Shown one piece after another: positions 7,295-15,478 of a DNA stretch of 16,461 bases. The notes below the pieces were generated by a model. It was not told where the DNA came from and made no database searches. It saw only the letters and a list, made by a program, of their open reading frames with translations. The translations under genes were made by a program, and so were the position numbers. This DNA is from CBFGTA01 sp965651595 (lineage in GTDB: Bacteria; Actinomycetota; Actinomycetes; S36-B12; UBA10799), in NCBI GenBank assembly GCA_965651595.1, contig CBFGTA010000046.1, forward strand, positions 1-16,461, read 5' to 3'. Within the stretch, counting starts at the first letter, position 1, and each line of letters begins with the position of its first letter.

Positions 7295-7333
7295 GACGCA
7301 CCTAGACGTTCGACCGAGTCCCGCTAGGCCTAG
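7289..7333. terminator. CTAG-rich palindromes between convergent npdG and panB
   Basis: GTCTAGG (7289-7295) and CCTAGAC (7301-7307) form a perfect 7-bp stem around an ACGCA loop, containing the npdG stop codon. Seventeen bases on, CTAGGCCTAG (7324-7333) is a perfect 10-bp palindrome that contains the panB stop. No T-run follows on either strand. A bidirectional hairpin that ends or protects both transcripts is the simplest reading; efficiency is unknown. Confidence 0.45.
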
Positions 7334-8154
7334 TCGTAGCGGTGGTCGATGTCGGGATAGTTGCCGGAGGCGACGTCGCGAGCCCACGCATTGACCGCAT
7401 CGTCGATCACGTCCGACAGTTGGGCGTAGCGGCGGACGAACTTCGGCGGCCTGCCCGGAGTCAAACCCAATAGGTCCTGCCACACCAGGACTTGGGCGTC
7501 CGTCGCCGAGCCGGCCCCGATTCCGATCACTGGGATGGTGAGTTCTTTCGTGATGCGTTCGGCCAGCGCGGCCGGGATCAACTCGAGCACGACAGCGAAC
7601 GCGCCTGCTTCTTCCAGCAGGAGCGCTTGACGCAAGACGTCGTCGCCGGATTCACCGCGGCCCTGGACTCGGTAGCCACCGAGGGCGTGGACCGATTGAG
7701 GTGTTAGGCCCACGTGCCCCATCACCGGAATACCTGCCCCGGTCAATAGTCGGACGTGGTCCACGACGGCGTCTCCGCCTTCGAGTTTGACCGCGTGGGC
7801 GCGTCCGTCCTTCATGAACCGGGTGGCGGTTGCGAGGGCCTGCTGGGGGGACTGTTGGTAGCTGCCGAAAGGTAGGTCCGCTACGACGAGTGCCTGCTCC
7901 GCACCTCGGGTAACGGCCCGAGTCAGCATTAGCATCTCGTCGACCGAAACGGGCAAGGTGGAGTCGTAGCCGAAGACGACGTTGGCGGCCGAATCACCGA
8001 CGAGGAGAACGGGAACTCCGAGGCGATCGAAGGTTGCAGCCATCATCGCGTCGTAGCAGGTGAGCATGGGCCACTTCTCGCCCGCATTCTTCGCCTCTTG
8101 CAGATCGCGGGTAGTAACGCGCCGCGCATGTGGACGCTGTCCATAAAGTGCCAT
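7330..8154 (-). CDS. panB: 3-methyl-2-oxobutanoate hydroxymethyltransferase (PanB)
   Basis: First committed enzyme of the pantoate branch of pantothenate/CoA synthesis. It adds a hydroxymethyl group from 5,10-methylene-tetrahydrofolate to 2-oxoisovalerate. A TIM-barrel protein of 274 residues, the normal length. The metal/substrate signature is present: TCYDA (about 32-36), LLVGDS (D54), GYDSTLPVS, VADLPFGSYQ (D93), KLEGG, VMGHVGLTPQSVHALGGY, FAVVLELIPA with the catalytic glutamate, and IPVIGIGAGSATDAQVLVWQDLLGL. The protein could start at TTG 8160, ATG 8157 or ATG 8154. GGGA lies six bases before 8154, so I chose that. It lies 69 bases downstream of nadE on the same strand and may be co-transcribed with it; both feed cofactor synthesis. 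The rest of the pantothenate pathway is not in the window. Confidence 0.95.
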   Translation of the reverse strand: MALYGQRPHARRVTTRDLQEAKNAGEKWPMLTCYDAMMAATFDRLGVPVLLVGDSAANVVFGYDSTLPVSVDEMLMLTRAVTRGAEQALVVADLPFGSYQQSPQQALATATRFMKDGRAHAVKLEGGDAVVDHVRLLTGAGIPVMGHVGLTPQSVHALGGYRVQGRGESGDDVLRQALLLEEAGAFAVVLELIPAALAERITKELTIPVIGIGAGSATDAQVLVWQDLLGLTPGRPPKFVRRYAQLSDVIDDAVNAWARDVASGNYPDIDHRYD

Positions 8155-8223
8155 CATCAATCCCGTCTCGAGGCTGGCTGGGCAGTCCCCGGTCGTGCTT
8201 CTATCGTGACATGCGTTGGTCCG

Positions 8224-10020
8224 CTACGCGCGAGGGGGAGGAGACTCCCACGCGTTCGTGATCGGAACTCGACGATCCCGCCCGAAAGCCAGACTGGTTA
8301 TTTTCGGCCCCGGCGGATACTGGCGACGTTTGTACTCGGCGACGTGCACCTTGCGGAGCGTGTCCATCACGGCAGCGGCGTCGAAGACTCCTGCATCCGT
8401 CGCGGTGGCAACTGCCGACGGGATGGCCTGTGTGCCGATTGCCTGTGCTCCTAAGCGGTGCTCGATGTGGGCGGTCAGGATGGCGTCGAGCACTCCGTAC
8501 TCGGGCAGCGAATCCGCATCGAGTTGGTCGGGTCGAAGTTCGGCGCTCGGCTCCTTCTCGATCGATCGCGGCGGGACGGGTCCCGGCTGGCCTTGGGCTT
8601 CGGCTTCGGCATTGCGCCAGCGAGCCAGCCCCCACACCAGTGTCTTCGGCACATCCTTGATCGGGGCATATCCGCCGACAGCATCGCCATAGATCGTCGA
8701 GTAGCCGACCGCGATTTCGGTCTTGTTGCCAGTCGCGAGGACGAGGCGACCGGTCTGGTTAGACACGGCCATGACGATGACGCCCCGGATGCGCGCCTGC
8801 AGGTTCTCCTCGGCCAGGCCACTCGTCTGCACGGCCGCGCCAAAAGCTTCGAACATCGGCTCAATGCTGACCGTCTCGAGAGTCATGCCGATGCGTCTAG
8901 CCGATTCGTGAGCGTCGTCGCGCGAGTGTTCCGAGGAGTAGCGGCTCGGCATGGACATCCCATGGCAGTTGGCCCCGCCAATCGCATCGGCCGCGATGGC
9001 GGCCACCAGGGCGGAATCTATGCCCCCTGACATGCCGATCACGACCTGTCTCACACGGTTCTTGGCGAGGTAGTCGTGCACGCCGGTCACGAGTGCGGCG
9101 TAGCTCTCGGCCAGCGGGTCAGTGAGTAAACTGGCCGAATCGGGCAGCCAGTGAGGTAGCGAACCGCTCGCCGCGAGCGAGGCGGAACGGGCGATTCGGG
9201 TGACGTGAGGGCCTGTGTAGGTGGACGGGTCGGGAAGCTCGACGTCGACGATGTGGACGGCAGGTCTAAACCCTTCGGCGACGAACGGGGGCACGTCGGC
9301 GCCGGTGCTCACGAACGAGCGCCCGTCGAACACCAACTCGTCCTGACCGCCGACCAGATTGCAGTACACAACGGGTTGATCCCACTCTCGGCTGCGAGCC
9401 GCGGCCAAACGGGTGCGCTCGGTGAACTTTCCGCGTTCGAAGGGACTGGCATTCAGTGCGATCACCAGTTCGGTGTTGGACGCGTTGCGGGCCGCCGGAG
9501 CATCGTCACGCCACAAGTCCTCGCAAATGGCAATACCCACTCGGGCCGAGCCTTCGTCGAAGTCGACTGTCACCGGATCGTCGCCAGCCACGAAGATGCG
9601 CCGCTCGTCGAACACGCCGTAGTTGGGCAGGTGATGCTTGTCGTAAGTGGCGATGACTGCGCCGTGTCGAACCACGAAGGCGCAGTTCGCGGCGAACGGT
9701 TCGACTACCGTCGACGGAGCTGCATAATCGTCACGTCGAGCCACGCGCGCCCCGCCGGTGATCACGGTCAAGGCGCCCAGGCCTGCTGTGTTAAGTTCTG
9801 CCGCGAGCAGATGGGCGCTCGCCTCAGCGGCACTCACGAACTCGCGATCGAGGGCGAGATCCTCGATGGGGTAGCCGGTGAGCGCCATTTCCCCAGTGAC
9901 GAGCAAGTGTGCACCTTGGGCGGCGGCAGCGGTACCGGCTTCGACGACGAGCGACCGATTGGCCGTCAAGTCGCCGACGGTGGGATTGAGCTCGGCGACC
10001 GCTATACGAACAGATCTCAC
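8224..10020 (-). CDS. nadE: Glutamine-dependent NAD+ synthetase
   Basis: Last step of NAD synthesis: nicotinic acid adenine dinucleotide plus ATP and glutamine gives NAD+. It is a two-domain enzyme of 598 residues. The N-terminal nitrilase-type glutaminase domain has its Glu-Lys-Cys triad at E44 (TGEMALTGYP), K128 (YDKHHLPNYGVFDE) and C166 (IAICEDLWRD). The C-terminal synthetase domain has the ATP P-loop VIGMSGGIDSALVAAI, then SSEHSRDDAHESARRIGM, LATGNKTEIAVGYSTIYGD and a C-terminal KRRQYPPGPK. The fusion lets it use glutamine directly and channel ammonia, as in other actinobacteria. I chose GTG 10020 because MRSVRIAVAELNPTVGDL starts the glutaminase fold. GTG 10026 is nearly as good, and the frame is open to 10095 without family similarity. 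It is divergent from glnA2 (122-base spacer) and upstream of panB. Confidence 0.95.
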   Translation of the reverse strand: MRSVRIAVAELNPTVGDLTANRSLVVEAGTAAAAQGAHLLVTGEMALTGYPIEDLALDREFVSAAEASAHLLAAELNTAGLGALTVITGGARVARRDDYAAPSTVVEPFAANCAFVVRHGAVIATYDKHHLPNYGVFDERRIFVAGDDPVTVDFDEGSARVGIAICEDLWRDDAPAARNASNTELVIALNASPFERGKFTERTRLAAARSREWDQPVVYCNLVGGQDELVFDGRSFVSTGADVPPFVAEGFRPAVHIVDVELPDPSTYTGPHVTRIARSASLAASGSLPHWLPDSASLLTDPLAESYAALVTGVHDYLAKNRVRQVVIGMSGGIDSALVAAIAADAIGGANCHGMSMPSRYSSEHSRDDAHESARRIGMTLETVSIEPMFEAFGAAVQTSGLAEENLQARIRGVIVMAVSNQTGRLVLATGNKTEIAVGYSTIYGDAVGGYAPIKDVPKTLVWGLARWRNAEAEAQGQPGPVPPRSIEKEPSAELRPDQLDADSLPEYGVLDAILTAHIEHRLGAQAIGTQAIPSAVATATDAGVFDAAAVMDTLRKVHVAEYKRRQYPPGPKITSLAFGRDRRVPITNAWESPPPRA

Positions 10021-10142
10021 AATCACCAGCCTACGGGTGCGGCCACAACTACCGGTGCGGCAGCGCCTGTGGCAATGTTGGGCGAGAGGGCACACACCGC
10101 CACCAGCAGGCTCGCGCGAATCAACCAGTAGGGAAGGGCCAC
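10021..10142. promoter_or_regulatory. Divergent nadE / glnA2 intergenic region
   Basis: This 122-base spacer must contain promoters for both nadE (leftward) and glnA2 (rightward). I see a good ribosome site for glnA2 (GGGAAGG at about 10131-10137, five bases before the ATG). I find no convincing -35/-10 pair and no clear binding site for GlnR or another nitrogen regulator by eye. Confidence 0.35.
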
Positions 10143-11480
10143 ATGGACAAGCAAACGGAGTTCGTTTTGCGAACGATCGAGGAGCGAGACATTCGTTTCG
10201 TGCGGCTGTGGTTCACCGACGTGCTCGGCATGCTCAAATCGGTCGCGATCGCCCCGGCCGAACTAGAGGGCGCTTTCAGCGAGGGAATCGGCTTTGACGG
10301 GTCGGCCATCGAAGGCTTCGCGCGAGTACACGAAGCGGACATGCTCGCCGTCCCCGACCCGTCTACCTTCCAGGTGTTGCCGTGGCGCGGCGACCACCTC
10401 GGCGTGGCGCGCATGTTTTGCGATATCCGGCTTCCCGACGGGACGCCCTCCTTCGCTGACCCGCGCTGGGTCCTCAAGCGCACCCTGGAGCGGGCCGCCT
10501 CAATGGGATTCACGTTCTATACCCATCCGGAAATTGAGTTCTTCTTGTTCAAGAACCAACCCGAACCTGGTGGTCGGCCGATTCCCGTCGACGACGTCGG
10601 CTACTTTGACCACGCCCCCCACGGGGGCGGCCAGGATTTCCGCCGCACCGCGATCACCATGTTGGAAAGTATGGGCATCTCCGTGGAATTCAGTCACCAC
10701 GAGGGAGCCCCGGGCCAACAAGAAATCGACCTGCGTTACGCCGACGCCTTGTCGACGGCCGACAACATCATGACGTTCCGGCTGGTCGTGAAGGAGGTGG
10801 CTCTCGAACAGGGCCTCTACGCCTCGTTCATGCCGAAACCGTTCACAGACCATCCCGGTTCGGGAATGCACACCCATTTGAGCCTGTTCGAAGGCGACCG
10901 CAACGCGTTCTACGAGGCGGGTGCGCCGATGCAACTGTCGTCCACAGCGCGGTCGTTCATGGCCGGGCTGCTGCGCTACTCGCCGGAGATCACCGCCGTC
11001 ACCAACCAGTGGGTCAACAGCTACAAGCGAATCGCTGGCGGTGACGAAGCACCCGCATTCATTTGCTGGGGTCATAACAACCGGTCTGCTCTGGTGCGAG
11101 TTCCCATGTATAAGCCGCAGAAGGGCAACTCGACACGGCTGGAGTACCGCAGTCCGGATTCGTCGTGCAACCCGTACTTGGCGTTCGCCCTGGTGCTGGC
11201 GGCTGGGTTGAAAGGCATCGAAGACGAGCTGACGCTGCCCGACGGTATCGACGAGGACGTGTCTCGCCTGACGAACGCGGAACGGCGAGCTTTGGGAGTC
11301 GAGCCGCTGCCCACGAGCCTGAACCGGGCGATTCACGCCATGGAGCGCAGCGAACTGGTGGCCGAGACCCTCGGCGAGCACGTGTTCGAGTTCTTCTTGC
11401 GCAATAAGAGACGCGAGTGGGAACGCTACAGCCAACAAGTCACCCAGTTCGAGATCGACAAGTACCTGCCGGTGCTGTAG
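10143..11480 (+). CDS. glnA2: Type I glutamine synthetase, GlnA2 subfamily
   Basis: ATP-dependent glutamine synthetase-fold enzyme of 445 residues, nearly the same length as M. tuberculosis GlnA2 (446) and matching it from the first residues (EFVLRT-EERDIRFVRLWF). Active-site blocks are intact: GFDGSAIEGF (D52), HPEIEFF (E130, E132), HHEGAPGQQEIDLRYADAL, GMHTHLSLFEG (H243, H245), NSYKR (R296), NNRSALVRVP and LEYRSPDSSCNPYLAFA (E334). In the loop where regulated I-beta enzymes carry the adenylylated tyrosine (NLYxL), this protein reads DVSRL with S374. It therefore should not be controlled by adenylylation. Actinobacterial GlnA2 proteins are less active than GlnA1, and some relatives are polyamine or other gamma-glutamyl ligases. 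Plain glutamine synthesis is therefore likely but not certain. GGGAAGG precedes the ATG at ideal spacing. glnE follows two bases after its stop. Confidence 0.93.
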   Translation: MDKQTEFVLRTIEERDIRFVRLWFTDVLGMLKSVAIAPAELEGAFSEGIGFDGSAIEGFARVHEADMLAVPDPSTFQVLPWRGDHLGVARMFCDIRLPDGTPSFADPRWVLKRTLERAASMGFTFYTHPEIEFFLFKNQPEPGGRPIPVDDVGYFDHAPHGGGQDFRRTAITMLESMGISVEFSHHEGAPGQQEIDLRYADALSTADNIMTFRLVVKEVALEQGLYASFMPKPFTDHPGSGMHTHLSLFEGDRNAFYEAGAPMQLSSTARSFMAGLLRYSPEITAVTNQWVNSYKRIAGGDEAPAFICWGHNNRSALVRVPMYKPQKGNSTRLEYRSPDSSCNPYLAFALVLAAGLKGIEDELTLPDGIDEDVSRLTNAERRALGVEPLPTSLNRAIHAMERSELVAETLGEHVFEFFLRNKRREWERYSQQVTQFEIDKYLPVL

Positions 11481-11482
11481 GC

Positions 11483-14400
11483 GTGGCCGGGGTGCTGCCG
11501 TCGGCCCAGCCTGGGTCGGCACCGACCCGTGGGCAACTGGCCCGCCTGGGGTTCGAGGACACCACGAAGGCTGTGGGACTGCTCGGCAGTGACGTGCTGG
11601 CCCCGTGGCGTTCACTTGACCATTTTGTGACCAGCTTCCATGCGGCTGCCAGTCCCGATCTGGCACTGCTTGCGGTCACCCGCATCGCCGAGGCAGCCCG
11701 GTCGCAGAGCAGCGCCAACTGGGCCGCGATCAACACAGTAGTGGCTGATCGCGAGTCGATGGAAAACCTCGTCCGGGTAGTGGGTGCCAGTGAGGCGCTG
11801 GGCGAACACCTCGTGCGCCACCCCGCCGATGTAGTTGTTCTCGAACTGGCCCGCACGGTAGTCGAGGCTGATCCTGAGACTCTGCGCACCGAACTGGTCA
11901 CCGCCATGACCAACGCTTGGAAGGCCACCGGCGACTGGAACGCAGCGGCCGAGGCGATGCGGGTCGGATATCGGCGTCGCATTTTGCAACTGGCCGCGCT
12001 TGACCTCGCTGGCCGCATCGAGTTTGAGATCGTGACGGCCACCTTGTCAGTGTTGGCCGACGCTGTCCTCGAGGCGTCGCTCACTTTGGCGCGTACGCAG
12101 GTTAGTTCCGAGTCGGCACCAGCCCGCCTCGCGGTGATCGCCATGGGTAAGTGCGGCGGGCGAGAACTCAACTACGTGTCCGATGTGGACGTCATTTTCG
12201 TTGCCGAGCCGTCCAACCCGGGCATCGACGATGCGGCCGCTCTCGCCACTGCCACTGCCTGGGCGAAGGAGTTGATGCGCGCGGCCAACGCATCGACGGC
12301 GGAGGGATCGATCTGGGAAGTGGACGCCGCGCTGCGCCCCGAAGGCAAGGCGGGCGCCCTCGTGCGGACCGTCGCAAGCCACCTCGGCTACTACCAGCGG
12401 TGGGCCAAGACTTGGGAGTTCCAGGCGTTGCTGAAGGCCCGCGGCGCCGCGGGCGATGAAGTTCTAGCTCGCGAATACATCGACTCCACCCGATCGATGG
12501 TTTGGTCGGCGGCATCTCGTCCCAACTTCGTGGCCGACGTGCAGCAGATGCGGGCGCGCGTTGAGTCGATCGCCGAGTCTCAGGCAGGGGACAGGGAACT
12601 CAAACTGGGCCGCGGCGGACTGCGTGACGTGGAGTTCAGCGTGCAGCTGCTGCAACTCGTTCACGGCCGCGATGATGAACGTTTGCGCAGCGCCAACACA
12701 ATCGAGGCGCTGACGGCGATGGCCGATGCTGGCTATGTCGGTCGATCCGACGCTGACACACTGCGTGCGGCCTACGTGTTCCTGCGAACCTTGGAACATC
12801 GTATGCAGTTGCACCGATTGCAGCGTGTTCATGTAATTCCCGAAGACGAGTCGGCGCTGCGACGGCTCGGCCGGGCCATGGGGTTCGTGGAGCAGCCGGT
12901 CGCCGAGCTGAAGGCGGCATTGTCGGCTCACCGCATTGCCGTGCGGCGCCTGCACGAGAAGCTGTTCTACCGGCCGTTGCTCAACGCGGTCGCCAGTATG
13001 GAGCCGGGGCAACTGCAGCTCACCCGGGAGGCAGCCGGTGAACGGTTGACCGCATTGGGGTTTACCGATCCGGCAGGTGCGCTGCGGCACCTGGAGGCCC
13101 TCACTGAAGGTGTGTCACGACGAGCCTCGATTCAACGCACCTTGTTACCGGTCATGTTCGGTTGGTTCGCTGACGCACCCAATCCCGACGCGGGCCTGCT
13201 CGCTTTCCGCCGCGTCAGTGACGCTCTCGGCAGCACGCCGTGGTTCTTGCGCCTACTCCGTGACGAATCCGAATCGGCCTGGCGACTCGCGAAGATCTTG
13301 TCGTCGTCGCGTTTCAGTGCTGACCTGCTGATCCGGGCACCAGAAGCCGTGGCGATGCTCGGCGAGGATCGACAACTGCGGCCCCGGTCGTACGACCTGA
13401 TTCGCAGTGAGATGCGCATGACGTCATCTCGCCACAGCCACCCCGAGGCTGCCATCGAGGCGGTGCGCACGGTCCGTCGCAAAGAACTGTTTCGTATTTC
13501 GTCCGCCGACATTTTGGGTCTCGCCACCACGGCCGAGGTGTCCGGAGCCCTCTGCGTGGTTGCTGATGCCACAGTTCAGAGCGCCGTCGAAGTCGCTGCG
13601 GCCGACTACGAGGCTCGAACCGGAGACCTGGCGCCGTGTCGGTTTGCTGTGCTGGCTTTGGGTCGCCTCGGCGGCCACGAGCTCGGATACACCAGTGACG
13701 CCGACGTAATGTTCGTTCATGATCCGTTGCCGGGCCACACGGTCGAAGAGGCCACTCGGGCGGCTAACGACATTGCCAGCACAGCTCGCCGAGTCCTAGC
13801 CAAGCCCGGGGCCGACCCCCCGCTCGATCTCGACTCCGATCTGAGGCCCGAGGGCCGATCCGGGCCCATGGTGCGTTCCATCGCCTCCTACCGGGCCTAC
13901 TACCAGAGGTGGTCGAGTCCGTGGGAAGCCCAGGCGCTGCTGCGTGCCCGCACCTTGGCTGGCGACGTCGGACTGCTCGAGGCGTTCTTCGAGTTCGTCG
14001 ACCCGATTCGCTGGCCGCCAGCGGGCATCTCAGCGGCAGACTTGCGAGAAGTGAGGAGGCTGAAGGCCCGCATGGAGGCGGAGCGGCTACCGCGGGGGGC
14101 TGATCCGCGACGGCACCTCAAACTCGGCCCCGGTGGGTTGTCGGATGTCGAGTGGACCGTGCAGTTGCTGCAAATGCAGCATGCTGGCGGCCCCGAAGGC
14201 GCCGCGTTGCGCACAACGTCCACGCTCGATGCGCTCGCCGGACTGCAGGACATGGGGTTGTTGACGCCGGCGCAGGCGACGGATCTGCGGGACGCGTGGA
14301 TGCTCGCGACTCAGCTACGCAACGCGATTTTTCTGGCGACGGGCAAGCCGACTGATGAGATTCCGAAAGTACTCGATGACCTTGCGGCTGTTGGCTACCT

Positions 14401-14533
14401 GTTGGGTTTCGGTAGTGCCGGGGCGCAGGAGTTGCTAGAGACGTATTCCCGCACGGCCCGACATGCCCGCACTGTGTTCGAGGACGTGTTCTACGGGCCA
14501 GCCGCGGATGACTCCGGTGCAGACTCGGACTGA
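11483..14533 (+). CDS. glnE: Bifunctional glutamine synthetase adenylyltransferase/adenylyl-removing enzyme
   Basis: Adds or removes AMP on the regulatory tyrosine of type I-beta glutamine synthetase according to nitrogen status. About 1016 residues (M. tuberculosis GlnE has 994). It contains two nucleotidyltransferase domains with matching motifs. The N-terminal removase half has GKCGGRELNYVSDVDVIF at 222-239 (D234, D236). The C-terminal transferase half has GRLGGHELGYTSDADVMF from 727 (D739, D741). Each is followed by LRPEG and an RG/PGGL-DVE-TVQLLQ block, and between them lies a helical linker (about 480-640). The start is uncertain: GTG 11483 is two bases past the glnA2 stop, GTG 11492 has AGG ten bases upstream, and the frame runs back into glnA2 to 11417. 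The juxtaposition implies co-transcription and translational coupling with glnA2. That neighbour lacks the target tyrosine, so the substrate is presumably a GlnA1 elsewhere. Confidence 0.95.
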   Translation: MAGVLPSAQPGSAPTRGQLARLGFEDTTKAVGLLGSDVLAPWRSLDHFVTSFHAAASPDLALLAVTRIAEAARSQSSANWAAINTVVADRESMENLVRVVGASEALGEHLVRHPADVVVLELARTVVEADPETLRTELVTAMTNAWKATGDWNAAAEAMRVGYRRRILQLAALDLAGRIEFEIVTATLSVLADAVLEASLTLARTQVSSESAPARLAVIAMGKCGGRELNYVSDVDVIFVAEPSNPGIDDAAALATATAWAKELMRAANASTAEGSIWEVDAALRPEGKAGALVRTVASHLGYYQRWAKTWEFQALLKARGAAGDEVLAREYIDSTRSMVWSAASRPNFVADVQQMRARVESIAESQAGDRELKLGRGGLRDVEFSVQLLQLVHGRDDERLRSANTIEALTAMADAGYVGRSDADTLRAAYVFLRTLEHRMQLHRLQRVHVIPEDESALRRLGRAMGFVEQPVAELKAALSAHRIAVRRLHEKLFYRPLLNAVASMEPGQLQLTREAAGERLTALGFTDPAGALRHLEALTEGVSRRASIQRTLLPVMFGWFADAPNPDAGLLAFRRVSDALGSTPWFLRLLRDESESAWRLAKILSSSRFSADLLIRAPEAVAMLGEDRQLRPRSYDLIRSEMRMTSSRHSHPEAAIEAVRTVRRKELFRISSADILGLATTAEVSGALCVVADATVQSAVEVAAADYEARTGDLAPCRFAVLALGRLGGHELGYTSDADVMFVHDPLPGHTVEEATRAANDIASTARRVLAKPGADPPLDLDSDLRPEGRSGPMVRSIASYRAYYQRWSSPWEAQALLRARTLAGDVGLLEAFFEFVDPIRWPPAGISAADLREVRRLKARMEAERLPRGADPRRHLKLGPGGLSDVEWTVQLLQMQHAGGPEGAALRTTSTLDALAGLQDMGLLTPAQATDLRDAWMLATQLRNAIFLATGKPTDEIPKVLDDLAAVGYLLGFGSAGAQELLETYSRTARHARTVFEDVFYGPAADDSGADSD

Positions 14534-14593
14534 GCCGACTGGGCGGGCTGACTGGGTGCACGCTTCAGGGTCGGTCGCGGTATCCAGAGACTC

Positions 14594-15430
14594 TCAGGCG
14601 GTGTAGCTAGGCAGTGACTGCGCGAAGTCTGTGATTGCGGTCGCGCACAATTCGGTTTCTTGGATAAGGACCGCGTACCCGCATTCCGGCACAGTCAGCA
14701 AGCGAGACTCCGGCACCCGGGAAGCTAGATTCAGCGAATTCTGGACGTCTACTATCGCGTCAGCCTCCCCGCTGATCACCAGTACCGGCACCGGAATCGA
14801 CGGCAACTCGTCCCACATGCCCGTTCCGATCCACTCCCGCCAGGATGCTGCTTGGGCCCGCATGGCACTCACCGACAGTCCGAGGTGGCGCCGCGAGTGG
14901 AAGTCGCGGCTAAACGCCACCAGTGCCTCGTCGTGGTCCGGGGGGAACATCATCCGGGTCAGGTCATCCACGCACCCGCATTCCATCAGGTGCGGCACGT
15001 CCTCGCTGTGGACCGAATGGGGCCCGCCGGTGATCGCGCTGACTGCGACGACGCCAGCGATCCGGGTGGGTTCGGCGATTGAACACAACAAGGCCGCCGC
15101 CGCGCCGGACCCTTTACCGAGCAGCACAGCACGGTCCAGGTCGAGGGCGTCGACGAGGTTGGCGGTGAGACGAGCAGTCGAGTTGACGCCGAACCCGTGG
15201 ACCGACCAGTCCCCCGGCGACTCGCCAGTTCCGGGCAGGTCGAACAGGGTGATCCGGAAGTGGCGGGAGAGCTCAGAAAGAACTGGGTTGTGCCACATGC
15301 TCATGCACATCAAGGGCGGTGGAATCATCACCAAATCCGGGCCCGTCCCGAACTGGGTAACCGCCAATTCGTGATCGCCTACCGATATGCAAGTGCTGTC
15401 GGGGCGAGCGAAACCTGCCGGTGCTGTCAT
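14594..15430 (-). CDS. Alpha/beta-hydrolase-fold protein, probable pseudoenzyme
   Basis: A 278-residue protein with the overall alpha/beta-hydrolase plan: FRITLFDLPGTGESPGD after strand 4, LDLDRAVLLGKGSGAAAALL at strand 5/helix C, a cap region, then VPVLVISGEADAIVDVQ with the acid-position D224. The catalytic features are degraded. An ungapped alignment to the usual GHSMGG elbow puts Gly107 at the nucleophile, with a serine only at the next position (S108). The usual GH near the C-terminus reads CGYAVL (Y252 for His), and the oxyanion HG motif reads IPPPLM. A binding, scaffolding or regulatory role, or altered chemistry, is therefore more likely than ordinary esterase activity. ATG 15430 is chosen (GTG 15433 lies just before it). 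There is no Shine-Dalgarno. It converges on glnE across 60 bases with no visible terminator and is divergent from the VanZ-family gene. Fold is well supported; function is unknown. Confidence 0.82.
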   Translation of the reverse strand: MTAPAGFARPDSTCISVGDHELAVTQFGTGPDLVMIPPPLMCMSMWHNPVLSELSRHFRITLFDLPGTGESPGDWSVHGFGVNSTARLTANLVDALDLDRAVLLGKGSGAAAALLCSIAEPTRIAGVVAVSAITGGPHSVHSEDVPHLMECGCVDDLTRMMFPPDHDEALVAFSRDFHSRRHLGLSVSAMRAQAASWREWIGTGMWDELPSIPVPVLVISGEADAIVDVQNSLNLASRVPESRLLTVPECGYAVLIQETELCATAITDFAQSLPSYTA

Positions 15431-15478
15431 CACTAATCAACGATAGGTCACGCCGCGTCAAAGCGATAGGGTTCGAGC

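Noticed and set aside
491..8154. Decarboxylase as an aspartate decarboxylase supplying beta-alanine to the PanB pathway
   Set aside because: The protein matches true bacterial glutamate decarboxylases throughout, and panB is more than 5 kb away on the other strand, so there is no positional support.
10500..11666. 388-codon antisense frame across glnA2
   Set aside because: It is the complement of strongly conserved glutamine synthetase codons and its translation matches nothing recognisable.
14534..14593. Two GACTGGG direct repeats after glnE
   Set aside because: Seven-base repeats 13 bases apart in GC-rich DNA are expected by chance and show no hairpin or T-run.
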